Positions 54,301 through 62,016 of a stretch of 64,000 nucleotides of DNA are shown here, one piece after another (position 1 is the first letter of the stretch; each line of letters opens with the position of its first letter). The position numbers and the translations under genes are program-made. The notes beneath the pieces were generated by a model that was given only the letters and a program-made list of their open reading frames with translations, was not told where the DNA came from and ran no database searches. This stretch comes from Clostridia bacterium. Its GTDB lineage: Bacteria; Bacillota; Clostridia; Oscillospirales; CAG-382. The stretch lies in NCBI GenBank assembly GCA_017560085.1, contig JAFYPA010000025.1, positions 1-64,000 of the forward strand, written 5' to 3'.

Positions 54301-55465
54301 TGATGTCTTCTCTTGACTGGAAGCTCATGGGCTTTGAAAGAGTATTGCCGAGGTTTCTGATTTCAATCTTCTGCTTGCCTGTTACGGGCTGCTGAGATTC
54401 GTAGTAATATTCGATAGCGGCATACTTGTATGCGGAAAGGTCGATGTTAGCCTTTGTGTAGTTGTAGCCGTCGATGATTACGGAGCGCTCTTCGGTATAT
54501 GCGGGGTTGGGTGTTACCTGAACAACAACCTTGCCGTCGAATTCAACACCGTTTTCAACAACGCCGGTGTCTCTGTTTGTAACAATACCGTTTGCGTAGT
54601 CGGAGAAGGAGAAGGTTGCAATGTCGGGAGAAACAACTCTTACCTTCCACTGTGCCTCATATACAATGTCAAATTCGGGGTTGGAAACAACCGTGCCTGC
54701 GGGAACGATATCCTCTGTACCGGACTTCTTCCAGCCGAGGAATTCCGCATTTTCAAAGTTATAGGGGTTTTCGGGAAGAGTGAAGGTTTCACCGGGCTTA
54801 AGCTTATAGTCCTTGTCCTCGCCCTGTGCGTCGGGGTTTACCTTGCGGAGCGAGATTGTTGTAAGTGAATCCGGGTCGGGATTCTTCTTGTAGAATACAA
54901 CCTTATCGATGTAAATCACATCTGTTTCCTTGAGTGTTCCGGGATTTGTGTTGTTGAAGGGACGGATACCCATCTGCTTAAGGTTACCGGGTGTACCGCT
55001 CATTGCGGAGAGGTTGAAGATAGCCTCGTCCCACTTGTTTGCAACGATGTCCTTGTTGGAAAGAACCTCACAGCTCATGGGGTTTGAGAATCTGCAGTAA
55101 AGCTTTCCGTTGTAGGAGGGATTCTCCGACTGGTAGTAATATGTAACGCCTACGTACTTATAGTCGGGAAGCGGAATCTTTACAGCCTTACCGTCAACGC
55201 CGTAGTGGTCAAGAGTCATAACGGTGGAATTTGCAAGATCAGGTGTGGGAGTAATCTTAACAACGCTTCTGCCGTCAAAGGTTGCGTCTCTGTCTGCAAT
55301 ACCTACGGTTGCCTTGTTAACAAATTCGCAGAACAATGTTCTGTAGTCGTAAACGATTGTGTCACCGTCTACTCTGGGTGCTTCGCCCTGTGAAGCCGAA
55401 ACGGTAAATGCAAGAGTGCTTACCGCCATAAGAGCACAGAGCACGAGAGAGAGAATTTTCTTCAT
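51311..55465 (-). CDS. Giant SLH / beta-helix surface protein 4
   Basis: Encodes 1384 residues from ATG 55465, after GAAAGGAAAG. The layout is that of paralog 1: signal peptide 1-25, beta-rich module (about 35-205), InlB-type repeat (about 225-290; LPENPYNFENAEFLGW), second module (about 295-460), three SLH repeats (about 460-645), beta-helix region from KIYVSSSTGDDKNDGLSEST (about 730-1170) and a third module to the end. The SLH block is almost identical in DNA to that of paralog 1, while the other parts have diverged. It has the same TTGACA-17-CATAAT promoter. A wall-anchored polysaccharide-binding or -cleaving role is inferred. Confidence 0.9.
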   Translation of the reverse strand: MKKILSLVLCALMAVSTLAFTVSASQGEAPRVDGDTIVYDYRTLFCEFVNKATVGIADRDATFDGRSVVKITPTPDLANSTVMTLDHYGVDGKAVKIPLPDYKYVGVTYYYQSENPSYNGKLYCRFSNPMSCEVLSNKDIVANKWDEAIFNLSAMSGTPGNLKQMGIRPFNNTNPGTLKETDVIYIDKVVFYKKNPDPDSLTTISLRKVNPDAQGEDKDYKLKPGETFTLPENPYNFENAEFLGWKKSGTEDIVPAGTVVSNPEFDIVYEAQWKVRVVSPDIATFSFSDYANGIVTNRDTGVVENGVEFDGKVVVQVTPNPAYTEERSVIIDGYNYTKANIDLSAYKYAAIEYYYESQQPVTGKQKIEIRNLGNTLSKPMSFQSREDIITDAWAVSTFDISELSTAFIEGTVPFLRQMWVYGFGTAIGHDQHPDDTLYISSLIFFKDEPEFDKHETYMNGYADGTFLPAGTMTRAEACTVIARLLEKEENIAGTSAFADVPADQWFAKYIGFCEAKGLLKSYSGSFEPNKPITRAEFSELVYLTGLAQDKGIKAAFTDVPADHAKYTSIMAAASAGLINGYAESDGTFTFKPDNTITRAEVVTVINRAKGISKKMENLTGNIYILFLDVDSTHWAFADIAEATVPHVEQAGQWLYTTKDPLLALSEKIDTTTLYNKEAGYAKVAEYDALEEKRIEEIRSTPNMDLSGIKGKKIYVSSSTGDDKNDGLSESTPVKTVLKAMRMTTAGDAVLFKRGDIWREKWQAVAGVVYTAYGEGAKPTFYGSPENGADPKKWTLVHEDKETGALIWKYYDEKNYDDVGTIVFNDGVDGGFAIKERPTYDGKWLVRGKNDVAYDWKKELDKNFEFVHLAESASKIINIGTARGPLYFRCDNGNPGKVFDSLEFNTRINVIQAANNVTFDNICVKYGGSHGIGSGTVVGLVIQNCEIGWIGGSTQGYNANGSVTPFGNGIEVYGACDGYVIENCYVYQCYDAGITHQISKGSTVDAREDNILYKDNVITDCVYNIEYFLSASTDKPTALRQGKNVVIEGNLLRRAGYGFGSIRPDVNNQRNIRSGNSKNEFTEYYIRNNVLDRAVHELTQTYSDFDATAPVYDGNVYIQGIGNHLFENGRGHKAEADLGAKYAIQTALGDKNAQVYYVDYIPKYTYTYTHEKKAEVTDEDRKVAAAPAVPEKELLPAVAESTNVTDPLLIRTQKDKTLYKDKRNSYDTETLVDSATGITYVHLSFKDDSAAINMDCHGLPKPKTGNGVVYFKILMRTNQQVAPYINVYRFKDADGNVLLASKAASATNPAKGTDEWEEVIVQITGVPAGTAYFDQIHLMPMGNVKGSSYFEGGKLKDNAYVDVAAWAVFENLVSAQAFDLKAVAK

Positions 55466-55526
55466 AGTCTCTTTCCTTTCTTTGGGGAAAATTTTAAATT
55501 TCGGATAGCCTCCGAAGCTTACCACT

Positions 55527-55555
55527 ATTATGACTTATTTTTGCTTATTTGTCAA
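55527..55555 (-). promoter_or_regulatory. Promoter of giant surface protein 4
   Basis: On the minus strand, TTGACA (55550-55555) and CATAAT (55527-55532) are 17 bases apart, as for giant protein 1. Confidence 0.8.
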
Positions 55556-55636
55556 GTGAGAAAATGTTGATATTTACTAAAAAAATAGCAGTTTTTTATA
55601 TTTTCGGCGAAAGATACCCGTAATTCACACCCGAAG

Positions 55637-55668
55637 CAAAAAAATCCCCCGCACGATAGCACGGGGGA
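55637..55668 (-). terminator. Terminator after giant surface protein 5
   Basis: A hairpin with a CCCCCG/CGGGGG core is followed by seven T residues on the minus strand, 9 bases past the stop codon. Confidence 0.88.
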
Positions 55669-55677
55669 AATAGTTTT

Positions 55678-58600
55678 TTATTTTACATCCGCAGGAACAT
55701 AGTAAAGCTTCGCTTCCGTCTCACCGATTTTCTCGAGAGCGTCAACGGCAGTACCGTTGAAGTTATACTGTGTCGAGCCGTTTGCACCCATCTTTGTGAA
55801 GGTGTTGCCGTATCTCTGAATGTATGTGTTGCCCTTGAGGACGGGAAGCCATACCGCAGAGTTTGCACCGATGTCGCAGGCGTTTACCTTATCCATAAAG
55901 AAGGTATTGTTCTCGATTCTGAACTCCTCCGCACGGTTATAGGAAAGCTCCCAGCCCTTGATTGAAGCACTTCTTGACGGGTCGTGTCCCCAGCCCTCAC
56001 CGCTTCTTGCAAGGAGGTTGTCCGTGTAGTTGATGTTCTTCATATATCTTTCAACGCTTGCCGTATCGCCCGCACCGATGAAATACTCGATGTTGTAGAT
56101 ACACTTGTCGATTACATTGTTCTTAAAGTATACATTCTGCTGAATAATCATACCTGCGCCACCCGCGGAATACTGATGTGTGATGCCCGCGTCGTAGCAC
56201 TGATAGATATAACAGCTGTCGATTGTGAAGCCGTTGCATCCGCCGTAAACCTCGATGCCGTTACCGTATCTTGTCATATTGCCCTTGCTGTAGTGCTGAG
56301 CGGAGCCGCCTATCCAGCCGATTTCGAGATTTCTGAAGGTTACATTATTTACCGTACCCATGGAAATTGCGTGACCGCCGGTGTAGATAAGCTTGAGGTT
56401 TTCAAATGTGTTGCCCGTCTTTGCGGAAATGATGGAGGATCTCTGTGCGATTTCCACGGAGTCGTATACCTTACCGGGATTACCCTCGTCGCATCTTACA
56501 TAGAGAGTGGAGTTTCTCGTTGTAACATCCGCACCGTCCGTGTTTACCGTTCCGTAAGCTATTACGAAGGTCTCGTTGGCTGTGAGCATATCCTTGATTT
56601 CAACATCCTTGTTGTTCAGCTGATACTTGCCCGCAACGATTCTCGGCATAACCTTTGTAAGGGTCTTTTCGCCGCCGTTTATAATAACGTTACCTACATC
56701 GTTTACCTTGTCGCCAAGCGCCCAGATGTTTGTTGTGCCCTCAAGGAGAGTCCATCTTGATTCATCCGCAAGGTCACCGAGGATGTTGCCGTTGAATATC
56801 GGCTTTTCGCCCTCTCCGTATGCACCGTAGCTTACATTTGCGACAGCCGCCCAGGGCTCACGCCACATATCGCCTCTGTTGAAGAGCACTGCGTCGCCTT
56901 CTCTTGCAACGGAGCCTGCCTTCTTTGCGGTTGCGAAGGGCTTGTCCGCAGAAAGACCGTCGTTGTCGTCGCTTCCGCTTGCGGAAACATAGTATGTCTT
57001 ACCCTTTACGGATACTGCGGAGTCGGGTGCGTTCTTTATTTCTTCTATTCTCTTGTCGATAAGGGCGGAGGTCTCTTCCATCTTCTTTGTGCCCGCATCA
57101 TAGTCGGGTGTGAAGTCCTCGTCACCGCTGTCCTCGATGAATTTCTTCTTCCATACCTCCTTGCCGTCCTCGTTATAGTAGGAAATATGACCGACGGAGG
57201 CATCTATAATATCGGCAAATGCCCAGTGCTCCTCGGTAACATCCGAGAAGAGCTTCTTTGAGGAAGCGGAAATGCCCTGTGCCGAGGGAGCTCTGCCGTA
57301 GGCGTTATTGATAACCTTTACGACCTCTGCTCTTGTAATTGTGTTGTCAGGCTTGAAGCTGAATGTGCCGTCACCATTGTCGTAGCCGTTTACAAGTCCT
57401 GCCTTGCCCGCCGCGGAAACAACCTCGGCTCTTGCGTGGTCTGCGGGGACATCCGTGAATGTGCCGTTCTTGCCGTTGTCGGAAAGGAGTCCCATATTGT
57501 AAACAAGCTCCACGAATTCGGCTCTTGTGATTGCCTGATTGGGCTTGAATTCACCGCTGTAGCTCTTAAGATATCCGAGCGATTCCACATAGGAAACATA
57601 CTTGTGATACCAGTCTGCGGGAAGAACATCGGAGAATGCTGTTGTCTTATCCGCGGGAACCTTATCGTCACCGCCCGCACAGAGTCTTGCAACTATTGTA
57701 CAAGCCTCGGCTCTTGTCATATTGCCGTTCACACCGAATGTGCCGTCGGCATAGCCGTTGATGTAGCTGTCGTGATAGCCCGATGCTGTTGATGCCTCGG
57801 GAATTGCGTAAATTTTGGCAACGTAGATTCTGTCGTTTTCGTTGAGATTCTTTACTGCTGTGTCACCGAGGGGAATAACGTGCGCCTGCATAATTACGGG
57901 GTCTACGCCCTCGATTTTCTTTTCCTTGCCCACTGTGAGGTCAAAGGAGGTAAGCGCCCATCTGTTTGCAACAAAGTTCTCACGGGATACGAGATATGAG
58001 TGTCCCTTGAAGGTATTCTGCTTCATAATGTTGAACTTTGCCTTTGCGCCCGCCACGGGAGTATCCGTAACATATTTGTAGAGAATCATAAGGGTGGAAT
58101 AGCCGTTGAGGTTAATCTTCGCACCGCCGTAGCTCCAGCCGTCAAGGATGATTGTACCCGAAGCACCGTTCTTCTCGTATGCGGGGTTGGGAACAATTTC
58201 GATTGCGCTCATTCCGTCAATTTCAACCTTGTTGAGCTTTGCGGTGTTTTCACCGTTACATACACCGTTGGAGTAATTTACAAAGTCAAGCTCCACGAAA
58301 TCCTCGGGAACAAAGATTGTAACCCATCTTACAACAAAGCTTGTACCGGATTCGCCGATTGTGTATGTGTCACCGGGCTGATAAAGAATGCCGTCAGCCT
58401 CGTTGTACCAGCCTGCCGCCTCAAGACCCTTTATCGTGAAGGGGATTTCGGGAAGAGTAATCTTGTCTCCGCTCTTGCCCTCCATATTTGCGGGAGCAGT
58501 ACCCTCTGCCGTGCCCGCACCGGATTCGAAGGAAATCTGATGAAGTGCGTTGGGGTTGGGGTTTTCCTCGGAGAAGATGAAGTTTCTTATAAGCATACAG

Positions 58601-59166
58601 TCACCCTCGTTGAACATTGAGGGCGGATAATCACCGAAGGGCAGGAAGTGAATCTGCGAAAGATTCTTTGCACCTTCCGCAATCACGGGCTTAAGACCTG
58701 TACCGATATTTACGGTAAACTTACTCCACTCGTTCTTTACGAGATTTTCACCGCATCTTACGGTAACCCTCTTGGTGATGGACTTACCCGGACCCGGGTG
58801 GAAATTGAAGTAAGGCTTTACGCTTACGGGTGCATTTGTGACAAGCTTGTATTCCACCGTGAGGTAGTTATATCTTGTCATATCGATACCGAGATTGTCA
58901 ATGCTGTAGCCGTCGACAGCCGCAGCACCCGCCTCGCTTGTGGAGGGGATGGGCTCGATTTTTATAACGCTTCCCATATCCTTATCCTCGGATGCGGAAA
59001 TTACGGCGTGCTTTTTGCCGTTAACATTGTTTTTCTGGATTTTGGAATAGTGTATCGTAAGAACACCGCTGTCCGCACTCTGTGCGGAGGTAAATGCCGT
59101 GAACGACATTGCGCTCGCCGTCATAACGCAGGCAAGAGCCGTTGCAAAAATTTTTCTGAGCTTCAT
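55678..59166 (-). CDS. Giant SLH / beta-helix surface protein 5
   Basis: Encodes 1162 residues, ATG 59166 after AAAGGAG. Signal peptide about 1-28. Two beta-rich modules (about 30-210 and 290-455) flank an InlB-type repeat (about 225-285; LPEIPFTIKGLEAAGWYNEA). Three SLH repeats lie at about 465-660 (INGYADGTFGVNGNMTRAEA; FSDVLPADWYHKYVSYVESL; TRAEVVKVINNAYG). The beta-helix begins at TYYVSASGSDDNDGLSADKP (about 725) and runs to the C-terminus. It lacks the third module of paralogs 1 and 4. Promoter at 59198-59227. Confidence 0.9.
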   Translation of the reverse strand: MKLRKIFATALACVMTASAMSFTAFTSAQSADSGVLTIHYSKIQKNNVNGKKHAVISASEDKDMGSVIKIEPIPSTSEAGAAAVDGYSIDNLGIDMTRYNYLTVEYKLVTNAPVSVKPYFNFHPGPGKSITKRVTVRCGENLVKNEWSKFTVNIGTGLKPVIAEGAKNLSQIHFLPFGDYPPSMFNEGDCMLIRNFIFSEENPNPNALHQISFESGAGTAEGTAPANMEGKSGDKITLPEIPFTIKGLEAAGWYNEADGILYQPGDTYTIGESGTSFVVRWVTIFVPEDFVELDFVNYSNGVCNGENTAKLNKVEIDGMSAIEIVPNPAYEKNGASGTIILDGWSYGGAKINLNGYSTLMILYKYVTDTPVAGAKAKFNIMKQNTFKGHSYLVSRENFVANRWALTSFDLTVGKEKKIEGVDPVIMQAHVIPLGDTAVKNLNENDRIYVAKIYAIPEASTASGYHDSYINGYADGTFGVNGNMTRAEACTIVARLCAGGDDKVPADKTTAFSDVLPADWYHKYVSYVESLGYLKSYSGEFKPNQAITRAEFVELVYNMGLLSDNGKNGTFTDVPADHARAEVVSAAGKAGLVNGYDNGDGTFSFKPDNTITRAEVVKVINNAYGRAPSAQGISASSKKLFSDVTEEHWAFADIIDASVGHISYYNEDGKEVWKKKFIEDSGDEDFTPDYDAGTKKMEETSALIDKRIEEIKNAPDSAVSVKGKTYYVSASGSDDNDGLSADKPFATAKKAGSVAREGDAVLFNRGDMWREPWAAVANVSYGAYGEGEKPIFNGNILGDLADESRWTLLEGTTNIWALGDKVNDVGNVIINGGEKTLTKVMPRIVAGKYQLNNKDVEIKDMLTANETFVIAYGTVNTDGADVTTRNSTLYVRCDEGNPGKVYDSVEIAQRSSIISAKTGNTFENLKLIYTGGHAISMGTVNNVTFRNLEIGWIGGSAQHYSKGNMTRYGNGIEVYGGCNGFTIDSCYIYQCYDAGITHQYSAGGAGMIIQQNVYFKNNVIDKCIYNIEYFIGAGDTASVERYMKNINYTDNLLARSGEGWGHDPSRSASIKGWELSYNRAEEFRIENNTFFMDKVNACDIGANSAVWLPVLKGNTYIQRYGNTFTKMGANGSTQYNFNGTAVDALEKIGETEAKLYYVPADVK

Positions 59167-59197
59167 AAGAGTTCTCCTTTTTCTTTTGGTTTATACA

Positions 59198-59227
59198 ATT
59201 CTATCACAGTTTGGTGTTTGATGTCAA
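59198..59227 (-). promoter_or_regulatory. Promoter of giant surface protein 5
   Basis: On the minus strand, TTGACA (59222-59227) and TAGAAT (59198-59203) are 18 bases apart. Confidence 0.75.
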
Positions 59228-59316
59228 TATGTTTTTGGTATGCGGTTTATTAGTTTTTCGCCAAAAAGAGCACAACACCCCTCCCCGACCCGACTTTCGG
59301 TCGAAAATACCGTACA

Positions 59317-59344
59317 ACGAAAAATCCCCCGAAAAATCGGGGGA
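59317..59344 (-). terminator. Terminator after the esterase gene
   Basis: A perfect 8-bp stem (59325-59332 with 59337-59344) closes an AAAA loop and is followed by TTTT on the minus strand. Confidence 0.88.
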
Positions 59345-59364
59345 ATGTCTTGAGGTCTTATGTG

Positions 59365-60126
59365 TTAATGTCTCGTCTTCGTATCCCGAAGAATAAACTC
59401 CGCAATAATATTCGCCATAGGGCTTGAGCCGTCCTCGTAAAGCTCCTTTACGTATGCACAGTGATTGCCGTGCATAATTCTCATATCAACCTTGCTCATA
59501 TCGTATCTGAAATGGCGAAGGGTGGAGATAACGAGATTCGTCTGCTCCAGTCTGTTTTCCATATCGTTATCCGAAACTATGAACATCATTCTGGGATATT
59601 CCTTTTCAACGCCTATGTGGTAAAGAGGTGCCGCCTCGTCGATAATTACTCTGTTGCGGTTGATTCCTCTTTCCTTTTCAAGGATATTGAAGTGAGTTGT
59701 AGGCTGACCCGCATCGTGGAGATAGCCCGCAACGTCCATAGGGTCAACGCCCGCATCACGCAGGAAGTGGGTATCAAAGCAAAGCATCATGGAGAGGTAA
59801 CCGCCCGCAGAGCTTCCGCCTACGAAAACGCCCTTGCATTTGCCGTAATTACCTATATTCTTCATAGTCCACGCAACAGCATTTGCGCTGTCAACGACAA
59901 AGTCCGGGAATTTCGCATCGGGGTACATTCTGTACTGAGTGCTTGCAACGGCAAAGCCCATTTCCATAAGCTTGTCGTGGAAGGGCTCCCAGCTTCCGCC
60001 CGCAACCATTCCGCCGCCGTGGAAATAAACGAAGCAATAAAATTCGTCCTTGCCCTCCGGAATACGAAGGTCAAGATAGCACTCCTCGGAAGCGTCGCTG
60101 TACATTATATGCTTATAAATAGCCAT
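59365..60126 (-). CDS. Alpha/beta hydrolase, HSL-type esterase
   Basis: Encodes 253 residues, ATG 60126 after GAGGGTGA. Oxyanion-hole motif HGGG at 36-39 and nucleophile S106 in GSSAGG; an Asp in SDNDMENR and a His in HGNHC complete a plausible triad. Residues 1-20 show no export signal, so it is cytoplasmic. Such enzymes cleave short-chain esters, including acetyl groups from sugars. It is the second gene after the SemiSWEET-like protein, 16 bases apart, so a role on an imported compound is possible. Confidence 0.9.
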   Translation of the reverse strand: MAIYKHIMYSDASEECYLDLRIPEGKDEFYCFVYFHGGGMVAGGSWEPFHDKLMEMGFAVASTQYRMYPDAKFPDFVVDSANAVAWTMKNIGNYGKCKGVFVGGSSAGGYLSMMLCFDTHFLRDAGVDPMDVAGYLHDAGQPTTHFNILEKERGINRNRVIIDEAAPLYHIGVEKEYPRMMFIVSDNDMENRLEQTNLVISTLRHFRYDMSKVDMRIMHGNHCAYVKELYEDGSSPMANIIAEFILRDTKTRH

Positions 60127-60142
60127 ACCGTCACCCTCTTAA

Positions 60143-60451
60143 TCACTTATTTTCCGCATTCTTCGCATCAAGAGCTCTGTTGCGGAAGTAAATACCGAGA
60201 TTTACGCTTACAACAACAAGATTGAGTATGTAGAAGAACACAACGTACCACTTTGTGCTTCCGATATTGAATCCGATATTGATAAACTTGGAAGCGATAC
60301 CGCAAACGTAGCCGAAGAGAATAAGGCTGAGGAAGAGCGGGCTTGTGCCCTTTGCAGTACGAGCCTTAAAAGCCTTTCTCGCATTGATAGGCCAGGAAGC
60401 ACCGAAGCTTACCACCATAAGTATTTCCAAAATTTCCGCCAAAAATTCCAT
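60143..60451 (-). CDS. SemiSWEET/PQ-loop membrane protein
   Basis: Encodes 102 residues with three membrane helices, the half-transporter size. The first helix ends in the PQ-loop-like motif SWPINARKAFKARTAKG, followed by LFGYVCGIASKFI. SemiSWEETs dimerise to carry sugars down a gradient. ATG 60451 follows AAAGGAA. It is first in an operon with the esterase, with a promoter at 60506-60534. Sugar as cargo is inferred from the family only. Confidence 0.85.
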   Translation of the reverse strand: MEFLAEILEILMVVSFGASWPINARKAFKARTAKGTSPLFLSLILFGYVCGIASKFINIGFNIGSTKWYVVFFYILNLVVVSVNLGIYFRNRALDAKNAENK

Positions 60452-60505
60452 AGTAAAAATTCCTTTCTTGTTCCCACATTACGGGAGGATTTTGTTGTTG
60501 CTTTT

Positions 60506-60534
60506 ATTATACAACAGAATTTTGGTTTTGTAAA
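60506..60534 (-). promoter_or_regulatory. Promoter of the SemiSWEET-esterase operon
   Basis: On the minus strand, TTTACA (60529-60534) and TATAAT (60506-60511) are 17 bases apart. Confidence 0.78.
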
Positions 60535-60592
60535 GAGGAATTTTGAAAAATGCAAAATGGTAAATTGGAATTTGTCGAGGAATTTGCATCGT

Positions 60593-60924
60593 GTAGGGAA
60601 CGACCTATGTGTCGTTCCGCTTGTTCCAATTTTGAATCTGTTGTGGCGATGCACCACACATATTCTGTAGGGGCGGGGTTCTACTCCGCCCGTTCCCCGG
60701 ACATCGCACAAAGCATAAACAAAAAACATAAACATAAAATCGACAAAAGCATCGAAAATTAATATATTTCTGCATTAGCGCCCCTCCTGCAAATGATGTT
60801 ATTCCAGCATCGGCATTCCTGCGAAACGGGAGGAGCAGAGCCCCTCCCCTACAATGGCAATTGTACATCGCCACATCAGATGCGAAAATGGCAGGCACGG
60901 AACGACACGCAGGTCGTTCCCTAC
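60593..60924. repeat. Nested inverted repeats, MITE-like
   Basis: Outer arms 60593-60618 and 60899-60924 match at 24 of 26 positions. Each arm itself is a hairpin (GAACGACC with its complement). Inner arms 60667-60692 and 60827-60852 match at about 22 of 26, and a further TGTGGCGATG pair lies between. A copy of the inner arm is at 10248-10274. The 22-bp end of the 50.8-kb element is at 60982-61003, 58 bases beyond the outer arm. Confidence 0.7.
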
Positions 60925-60981
60925 AATCCGCACCGCAACATCCCCACAACCCCCTAATTTTGCATTTTGCCCTTTGCATTT

Positions 60982-61003
60982 TGCATTTCGGTGCACCGCA
61001 CCG
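60982..61003. repeat. Solo copy of the 22-bp terminal repeat
   Basis: These 22 bases are identical to 51204-51225, the right end of the MITE-like element, including the preceding TTTTGCATTTTGCAT-type stretch. Confidence 0.85.
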
Positions 61004-61193
61004 ACAACCCCCCATTTGAAGGACATAATTCACCTTACACCGCAGCCACCCTTCGCACAGCAATAATCATGCGAGTCTGAAATGTTTTCAAAATAGAAAC
61101 AGAAAATGGAATAATGGGGAGTATAATAGGAATGCAAAATGTAAAATGCAAAATGAAAAATTATAACCTTAATATAGAGAAAGGTCTTTTACT

Positions 61194-61970
61194 ATGAATG
61201 TTCTTAAACAAAAAATACTCGAGGGCAAAAAGCTCTGCGGTACTCTCGTCAGCCTTACCGACCCCGCCCTGTCCGAAATTCTTGCAAATGCAGGCTATGA
61301 CTATATCTGGATTGATATGGAGCATACCGCCATCTCCTTCAAGGATGCTCTTTGCCATATGAACGCCGCAAGAGCATACGGCGTTCCGTCAATCGTCCGT
61401 GTTCCGCAGGATGACCTTACCTTTACCAAGAAGGTCGTTGATATGGGTCCCGAGGGAATTATTTTCCCTATGCTCCGCACGGCAGAGCAGGCTAAAAGGC
61501 TTATCGATATGACTCTCTTCCCCCCGCTCGGAACAAGAGGCTTCGGTCCGCTTCGTGCTATCCGTTACGGTGCGGATGACTCAAAGAAATTCACCGCAGA
61601 GGGCAGTCTTGATATGTGCCGCTTTATGCAGATTGAGCATATCGACTGCGTGGAAAATCTCCGCGAAATCGTGAAGATTCCCTACATAGACGGCTTTATC
61701 TTCGGACCTAACGACCTCTCGGGCTCTATAGGTGAAATCGGCAGAGTGTTTGATAAGAACACTATGGACTTACTGAGAAAATCCATCGAAATCCTTCGTG
61801 AAAACGGAAAGTATATCGGTCTTGCGGGCGGATTTACCGCAGATACCTTAAAGCGCTGGAGCGAGCTTGACCTTGATATGATTACGCTCGGCTCGGACTG
61901 GACATTCCTTTATGACCGTGCGGTGTCCGCCATGAAGGACGCACGCGAGATATTCCTCAATAAAAAATAA
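61194..61970 (+). CDS. HpcH/HpaI aldolase/citrate lyase family protein
   Basis: Encodes 258 residues, ATG 61194 after AGAAAGG. TIM-barrel aldolase of the class II pyruvate type: WIDMEHTAIS at the substrate side, RVPQDD, GIIFPMLRTAEQAK, then metal-binding QIEHIDCVENL and GFIFGPNDLSGSIG. These enzymes split or form hydroxy-keto acids with pyruvate, using a divalent metal. The catalytic arginine in TRGFGPLR is present. Substrate unknown; no pathway genes are next to it. Confidence 0.92.
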   Translation: MNVLKQKILEGKKLCGTLVSLTDPALSEILANAGYDYIWIDMEHTAISFKDALCHMNAARAYGVPSIVRVPQDDLTFTKKVVDMGPEGIIFPMLRTAEQAKRLIDMTLFPPLGTRGFGPLRAIRYGADDSKKFTAEGSLDMCRFMQIEHIDCVENLREIVKIPYIDGFIFGPNDLSGSIGEIGRVFDKNTMDLLRKSIEILRENGKYIGLAGGFTADTLKRWSELDLDMITLGSDWTFLYDRAVSAMKDAREIFLNKK

Positions 61971-62016
61971 TCGCACGGGGGAATTCCCCGATAAAATTCA
62001 TCCGAAAGGAAAAAAT

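Larger units (their letters stand above)
60452..61193. other. Repeat-rich intergenic region
   Basis: Contains the promoter of the SemiSWEET operon, nested inverted repeats (60593-60924), a 22-bp terminal-repeat copy (60982-61003), and a TATAAT at 61122 that may serve the aldolase gene. Frames through it are formed by the repeats and are not supported. Confidence 0.7.

Noticed and set aside
60605..61063. A 152-codon minus-strand frame
   Set aside because: It is made of the nested inverted repeats and starts without a ribosome site.
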